DNA of 17,259 bases. Origin: Anaerolineaceae bacterium. GTDB lineage: Bacteria > Chloroflexota > Anaerolineae > Anaerolineales > Anaerolineaceae. The translations under genes were made by a program, and so were the position numbers. The stretch is from positions 1-17,259 of the forward strand of contig JAIOTF010000025.1 of the NCBI GenBank assembly GCA_021107195.1, written 5' to 3'. The notes below the pieces were generated by a model, which had not been told where the DNA came from, did no database searches, and was given only the letters and a program-made list of their open reading frames with translations. The first letter of the stretch is position 1, and each line of letters begins with the position of its first letter. Positions 13,773 through 17,259 of this stretch are shown here, one piece after another.

Positions 13773-14987
13773 ATGAAAAGATATTTCGCCATCCTGATAA
13801 CGATGCTAATTTTACCGTTTTCCAGCCTGCGTGCTTCCGCACAGCCTGCACCAGGATCAACCATGCAGTTTAATGATGTGAGCGTTTTCTACGATTATGG
13901 CAAGGAAGTCATTTTCCAGACCACCATCCAGACCGATGAAGAACTCAAAGAAATATTCCTGTTCATTCAACCCAAAGGGCAGAGTGTTCGCACCGAAAGC
14001 GTAATTGCCAACGAAAACGGCGAAGTGATCTATACCTATGATGCAGCGGCCACACCGTTGCGGCCTTTTGCAATGACAGATTACTGGTTCCAGGCCACTC
14101 TGGATGATGACTCGTTGATTGAAAGTGACAAGTTTTCCTTCTTCTACGAAGATAACCGCTTTGATTGGAATCGCCTCGAAGAAAATGGTTTCCAGATCAA
14201 CTGGCAGAATAAAGATGCGAGCTTTGGGCAAACGGTTCTGGATGTGGCGGAGCAATCCCTGGAAGTTGCGAGAAATTATGTGCCCGCAGAACCCCCAATC
14301 CAATTGAAGATCTATATTTATGAAAATGCCAGCGATGTGCAAACCGCGATGAACCTGGGCCAGTACAAATCCTGGGTGGCGGGGCACGCCAGCCCCGATC
14401 TGGCCACGGTACTTGTTTCGGTGCCTGAAGGCCCCAGTCAAAAGCTGGAGCTGGAACGGCAGATCCCGCATGAGATCACCCACATCCTGCAATATCAAAT
14501 GATGGGGGCAAATTATCGCAACGCACCGATGTGGCTGCTGGAAGGAACGGCCTCCCTGGCAGAGCTATATCCTAATCCCGATTATCAACGTGTCCTGGAA
14601 AGAGCGGTTGAGGAAGAATCGCTGATCAAACTGGAAGATTTGTGCACTTCATTCCCGCCGGAAGCATCACGCGCATTTCTTGCCTATGCGCAATCGGAAT
14701 CTTTCACGCGCTTCCTGTATGCCAACTACGGGTCTTCCGGCCTGGAAGCCTTGATGAAGAATTACGAGAATGGTCTGGGATGCAACGAAGGCTTTTCCAG
14801 CACCTTTAAGAATTCACTGACCCAGGAAGAATACCGCTGGCAGCAACAACTGGGCATTCATACTGGTATGCTGGTTGTAGAAAATGTCGCACCATATTTC
14901 ATGGTGCTGGCTCTGGTTGTCATGCCTGCCATGCTCTCCAGTATCAAAACGAAAAAACAACAGAATGCAGATGGAGAACACGGATGA
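13773..14987 (+). CDS. Exported, membrane-anchored gluzincin metallopeptidase (peptidase MA family)
   Basis: This 404-residue protein has a cleavable-looking signal peptide (1-23, ending ASA), an N-terminal beta-rich region (about 28-125) and a peptidase MA-like domain. The domain carries HEITH (233-237) and, 20 residues on, WLLEGTASLAELY, whose Glu257 is the expected third zinc ligand of a gluzincin. C291 and C337 could form a disulfide outside. One helix near the C-terminus (about 368-388) followed by KTKKQQ anchors it with a short cytoplasmic tail. The catalytic domain therefore faces outward. The gene follows the HEAT gene by 50 bases and overlaps the acylphosphatase start. Its neighbour RseP cuts within membranes, so this enzyme could make the prior outside cut; that is inference. 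Confidence 0.85.
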   Translation: MKRYFAILITMLILPFSSLRASAQPAPGSTMQFNDVSVFYDYGKEVIFQTTIQTDEELKEIFLFIQPKGQSVRTESVIANENGEVIYTYDAAATPLRPFAMTDYWFQATLDDDSLIESDKFSFFYEDNRFDWNRLEENGFQINWQNKDASFGQTVLDVAEQSLEVARNYVPAEPPIQLKIYIYENASDVQTAMNLGQYKSWVAGHASPDLATVLVSVPEGPSQKLELERQIPHEITHILQYQMMGANYRNAPMWLLEGTASLAELYPNPDYQRVLERAVEEESLIKLEDLCTSFPPEASRAFLAYAQSESFTRFLYANYGSSGLEALMKNYENGLGCNEGFSSTFKNSLTQEEYRWQQQLGIHTGMLVVENVAPYFMVLALVVMPAMLSSIKTKKQQNADGEHG

Positions 14988-15283
14988 TGAGCGGGCAGGT
15001 TAACACTGCACGCCTGCATGCTCGGGTGGAAGGACATGTGCAGGGCGTAGGATTTCGTTATTTTGTGTTGTTGGCCGCTCAAGAAATGAACTTAACCGGC
15101 TGGGTGCGCAATACGTTTGATGGCCGTGTAGAAGTTACTGCAGAAGGCCCGCGCAAAGACCTGGAAACCCTGATCTTCTTCCTGCGCAAAGGACCTCGCT
15201 CCAGTTTTGTAAGTGAAGTGAAGACAGACTGGCAGGAAGCCATCGGAGAGTTTGAGCGGTTTGATGTCAGGAATACGGCTTAA
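14984..15283 (+). CDS. acyP: Acylphosphatase
   Basis: This 99-residue protein (98 if started at the second ATG) matches the whole acylphosphatase family. VEGHVQGVGFRYF (15-27) holds the phosphate loop and catalytic Arg25. GWVRNTFDGRVEVTAEG (39-55) holds catalytic Asn43. The enzyme hydrolyses acyl-phosphates such as acetyl phosphate or 1,3-bisphosphoglycerate. Its ATG overlaps the stop of the metallopeptidase gene (ATGA), which implies coupled translation. It is the last gene before a strong terminator. Co-expression with membrane proteases has no obvious metabolic reason. Confidence 0.95.
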   Translation: MMSGQVNTARLHARVEGHVQGVGFRYFVLLAAQEMNLTGWVRNTFDGRVEVTAEGPRKDLETLIFFLRKGPRSSFVSEVKTDWQEAIGEFERFDVRNTA

Positions 15284-15312
15284 GGGTTGGAACGTGAATT
15301 GACAATGAGGGA

Positions 15313-15340
15313 GGCTGCCTGTTATAGGCAGTCTTTTTGT
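15313..15340 (+). terminator. Intrinsic terminator of the protease/acylphosphatase operon
   Basis: GGCTGCCT (15313-15320) and AGGCAGTC (15326-15333) form an 8-bp stem with one G-T pair and a 5-base loop GTTAT, followed at once by TTTTTGTT. It lies 29 bases after the acylphosphatase stop. Confidence 0.85.
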
Positions 15341-15351
15341 TAAATCAGAAT

Positions 15352-15492
15352 TCAACCTGCAGCAGGCTTATCCTTCAGACCGGATATTGCCTTTGCAAGA
15401 ATGGTTTGGTTTTCGAGCACTGTGCCCGATGCACGCGGTGCAAATACTACACAAGTAACTTTAAACCAATCATTGATCTTCAGATAAATAGG
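15352..15492 (-). pseudogene. Possible 46-codon gene remnant
   Basis: On the minus strand an open frame with no start codon runs from just after a TAA at 15495-15493 to a TGA at 15354-15352. It encodes a protein-like stretch including INDWFKVTCVVFAP and GTVLENQTILAKAISGLKDK. The same frame beyond the TAA continues for a further 20 or more codons (SIAACCASYVPVSRIGN). It may be the decayed end of a lost gene. No family was recognised, and chance is a real alternative. Confidence 0.2.
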
Positions 15493-15742
15493 TTAATTTC
15501 CAATCCTGGACACGGGTACGTAGCTGGCGCAGCATGCTGCGATGGAATCAATGCGTCTAATACCATTTGAATTTGAAGTTTCAATCTAAGTTTTTTATCA
15601 CATGGTTTACGTTACCGGCGAGGCGGATTGATAAGTTTACTTGATTATTATTGTACGAAATTTGGGAAAGTGTTTCAATTTTTCGGCTAAGTTTAGCCCC
15701 AACCGGTGCACGCTTTGTTAGCCCGCTTTTTGCTGACCTACT

Positions 15743-16906
15743 TTACCGATTTCCTTTTGCTCGATTATGAGTCTTACATAGCATTTGACAGTTCTTGATA
15801 TTTGTTGCGCCGCCTCTGCTCCATGCAGTTACATGGTCGGCATCCATTTCTTTTAGCTTCCAGATTTTATTCTTATTGGCATCATGTCCAATGGCACAAA
15901 GTGGACAGTTTGATTCACCCTTAGCTTTAGCTTTAGTGATTTGTTCTGAATATACAGTTTTCTTGGTTGCATCATCAAAGACTCGGACATTTAGTAATTT
16001 TGTATCAACTGAACCACCAAGAATGTACTCAAAAATACCCTTACGGTTTTTGACATAAGGATCACCATAGAGCTTTTGCACTTCGGCTGACACCTTGGCT
16101 GGGTCATACGGTTTCTTATGATACTCTTCATACAATCGTCCCCATTCCAGTCCGCACATCTCTTTTTCAACATCTATAAACACACCAGACACCCAGTCGA
16201 TCACACTGTTAAAGTAGATTTTCAACTCTGTTATGTTTGTGTCGTAGCGATGGCGGCTCATATAATCGCCAATATTGCCTTTGCTTACCCAATCAAGAGC
16301 GCGTTCAAAATAACCCTGCCGATTAACAACACCTTTGATATATGCACTCCATTTTTGGATATTGGCATTCTGACTATTACTAAACTCCTCTTTGCCAAGT
16401 GTCACAAATGGTCCGGAATACACGGCGTTCAACAGTTCCTGATCATTGAGCGGCACACCAGCAATATTGATTGTTCTAAACCACTCTTTTATCTCACTTT
16501 CAGTACCTTCGCATTCATAAATAAGCAGTTTCGTTTCCAATATCTTAGCTTGCTTATCAGTCGCAATACCACTAAAATATTGCTCCATGCCATTTTCATC
16601 TTTGATAGCAAATTTATTGGTTACAAATCGTCCAAAACTGGTGATACGCTGCTGCCCGTCTAAAACTTCCAGGGTATTATCACTCACTTTATTGAAATAG
16701 ATCAAGCCCAACGGGTAACCTTTAAGCAGAGATTCGATAACAGCCACATCTTTTTTACCATCCGCATAGAAATAGTTGCGCTGGTACTCTGGCTGGATGG
16801 TTAATTTACCAGATAAGCCAAACAAACCCTTGCCTTCAAGTTCGTTATAGACAAAACCATCGCAAATATCTTTGACTGTAATGTCAGTTCTTAGATTTGT
16901 ATTCAT
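15743..16906 (-). CDS. DUF262 (GmrS-like) NTPase-fold domain fused to HNH endonuclease
   Basis: This 387-residue protein starts from ATG at 16906 (MNTNLRTDITVKDIC). In-frame ATGs at 16921 and 16957 are further inside the upstream gene and would add residues unlike the family. The N-terminal DUF262/ParB-like region has QPEYQRNY (38-45) and VLDGQQRITSFGRF (81-94), whose DGQQR is the family's nucleotide-hydrolysis motif. The C-terminal HNH nuclease (about 330-387) has CPLC (334-337), DADHVTAWSRGG (355-366) with H358, and CQMLCKTHNRAKG (373-385). DUF262-nuclease fusions include GmrSD and BrxU, which restrict modified DNA. It overlaps the adenine methyltransferase gene by 23 bases, so translation is coupled and the pair probably works as one system. 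It is AT-rich relative to the core genes. Confidence 0.88.
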   Translation of the reverse strand: MNTNLRTDITVKDICDGFVYNELEGKGLFGLSGKLTIQPEYQRNYFYADGKKDVAVIESLLKGYPLGLIYFNKVSDNTLEVLDGQQRITSFGRFVTNKFAIKDENGMEQYFSGIATDKQAKILETKLLIYECEGTESEIKEWFRTINIAGVPLNDQELLNAVYSGPFVTLGKEEFSNSQNANIQKWSAYIKGVVNRQGYFERALDWVSKGNIGDYMSRHRYDTNITELKIYFNSVIDWVSGVFIDVEKEMCGLEWGRLYEEYHKKPYDPAKVSAEVQKLYGDPYVKNRKGIFEYILGGSVDTKLLNVRVFDDATKKTVYSEQITKAKAKGESNCPLCAIGHDANKNKIWKLKEMDADHVTAWSRGGATNIKNCQMLCKTHNRAKGNR

Positions 16907-17259
16907 TTTGTTTTTTCCCATGCCTAATAAATATTCTTTTAAAAGTTTCCTTGCCATTTATATATGAACTACGTCCATAAATGCCTTTTGGGTCTTGATC
17001 TATACCCCGATTTGATCCAATAATTTCAAATTGGTCAGGAGAGCGTTTATCGAGAAAACTAATCGGTACGCCCATCACCCCATCATAGTCACTCGGAATG
17101 GCATCGGTGAAGGGCACTTCGATGGCATCGTAGTTGTCGTAGTGATCATACGAGGTTTTGCCCCTAATCTGTTTATGTTTGCTGAATTTTAAATTGTCCG
17201 CCATTGTCATTAAGGGCAAGGGTTGGTGGCGTCTGCCGTGATCAAGATTAGTGAACCAA
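16884..17259 (-). CDS. EcoRI-family adenine-specific DNA methyltransferase, C-terminal part (gene truncated by window edge)
   Basis: The frame stays open to the window end, giving the last 124 residues, beginning WFTNLDHGRRHQPL. That segment, and GVMGVPISFLDKRSPDQFEIIG, then GIYGRSSYINGKETFKRIFIR, fit the C-terminal region of EcoRI-type adenine methylases (PF13651) as I recall them. The TTG at 17219 is internal and not the real start. The catalytic NPPF-type motif and the S-adenosylmethionine site lie outside the window, so activity cannot be judged. It is the upstream gene of the pair and overlaps the DUF262-HNH gene by 23 bases, so the host DNA would be modified before nuclease is made. Confidence 0.85.
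   Translation of the reverse strand, partial: WFTNLDHGRRHQPLPLMTMADNLKFSKHKQIRGKTSYDHYDNYDAIEVPFTDAIPSDYDGVMGVPISFLDKRSPDQFEIIGSNRGIDQDPKGIYGRSSYINGKETFKRIFIRHGKKQNEYKSKN

Larger units (their letters stand above)
15284..15742. other. 459-base gap without a convincing intact gene
   Basis: It contains the terminator at 15313-15340, a possible gene remnant on the minus strand at 15352-15492, and a perfect inverted repeat GGCTAA / TTAGCC at 15685-15698. A minus-strand stretch with attC-like core sites (GGCTAAC, then GTTGGGG) lies just beyond the DUF262-HNH stop, around 15697-15723. The segment 15560-15680 is AT-rich with nothing recognisable. No clear terminator for the minus-strand nuclease gene was found. 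Confidence 0.5.

Noticed and set aside
15337..15570. 77-codon plus-strand frame with several Cys residues (CARCTRCK)
   Set aside because: It starts with TTG inside the terminator's T-run and no zinc-finger family fits; the opposite strand reads as well or better.
15685..15698. GGCTAA / TTAGCC inverted repeat as terminator of the nuclease gene
   Set aside because: On the minus strand it is followed by GAAAAATT, not a T-run, and its loop would be only 2 to 4 bases.

Overview
The window looks like a chromosomal segment of a Chloroflexota bacterium, most likely Anaerolineae. This is inferred from the mix of a mevalonate-pathway decarboxylase with Chloroflexota-like features, a NarL-type two-component system beside an ABC-2 exporter, and an S2P protease / HEAT / peptidase-MA / acylphosphatase gene run. 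No rRNA, tRNA, CRISPR array or insertion sequence was seen. GC-rich chromosomal blocks alternate with two clearly more AT-rich accessory blocks.

Layout. (1) 182-3717, minus strand: an ABC-2 type exporter operon read as ATPase, permease, permease. (2) 3903-5746, plus strand: a six-TM histidine kinase and a NarL/LiaR-type response regulator, overlapping by 4 bases and divergent from the exporter. A perfect 8-bp inverted repeat lies in the shared promoter region. The arrangement resembles LnrJK-LMN-type drug-exporter modules. (3) 6015-10247, plus strand, accessory: a TTG-started archaeo-eukaryotic primase/XPB-like helicase fusion of the TOTE conflict type, then an AbiE-family (type IV) toxin-antitoxin pair with a recognisable promoter and operator. 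(4) 10323-11294: a mevalonate-type decarboxylase whose substrate-site residues suggest the monophosphate. (5) 11599-15283, plus strand: RseP-like intramembrane protease, HEAT-repeat protein, exported membrane-anchored metallopeptidase and acylphosphatase, probably one operon, closed by a strong terminator at 15313-15340. (6) 15284-15742: a 459-base gap holding only that terminator, a possible gene remnant and small repeats. (7) 15743-17259, minus strand, AT-rich accessory: the 3' part of an EcoRI-family adenine methyltransferase gene that runs off the window, overlapped by a DUF262-HNH nuclease gene. Together these look like a restriction-modification or modification-linked defence unit.

The two AT-rich blocks, TOTE plus AbiE and MTase plus DUF262-HNH, flank core genes and together read as a dispersed defence neighbourhood. 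The best candidates for unusual biology are the methyltransferase / DUF262-HNH pair, the lone primase-helicase, the AbiE operator, and the decarboxylase's likely phosphomevalonate specificity.
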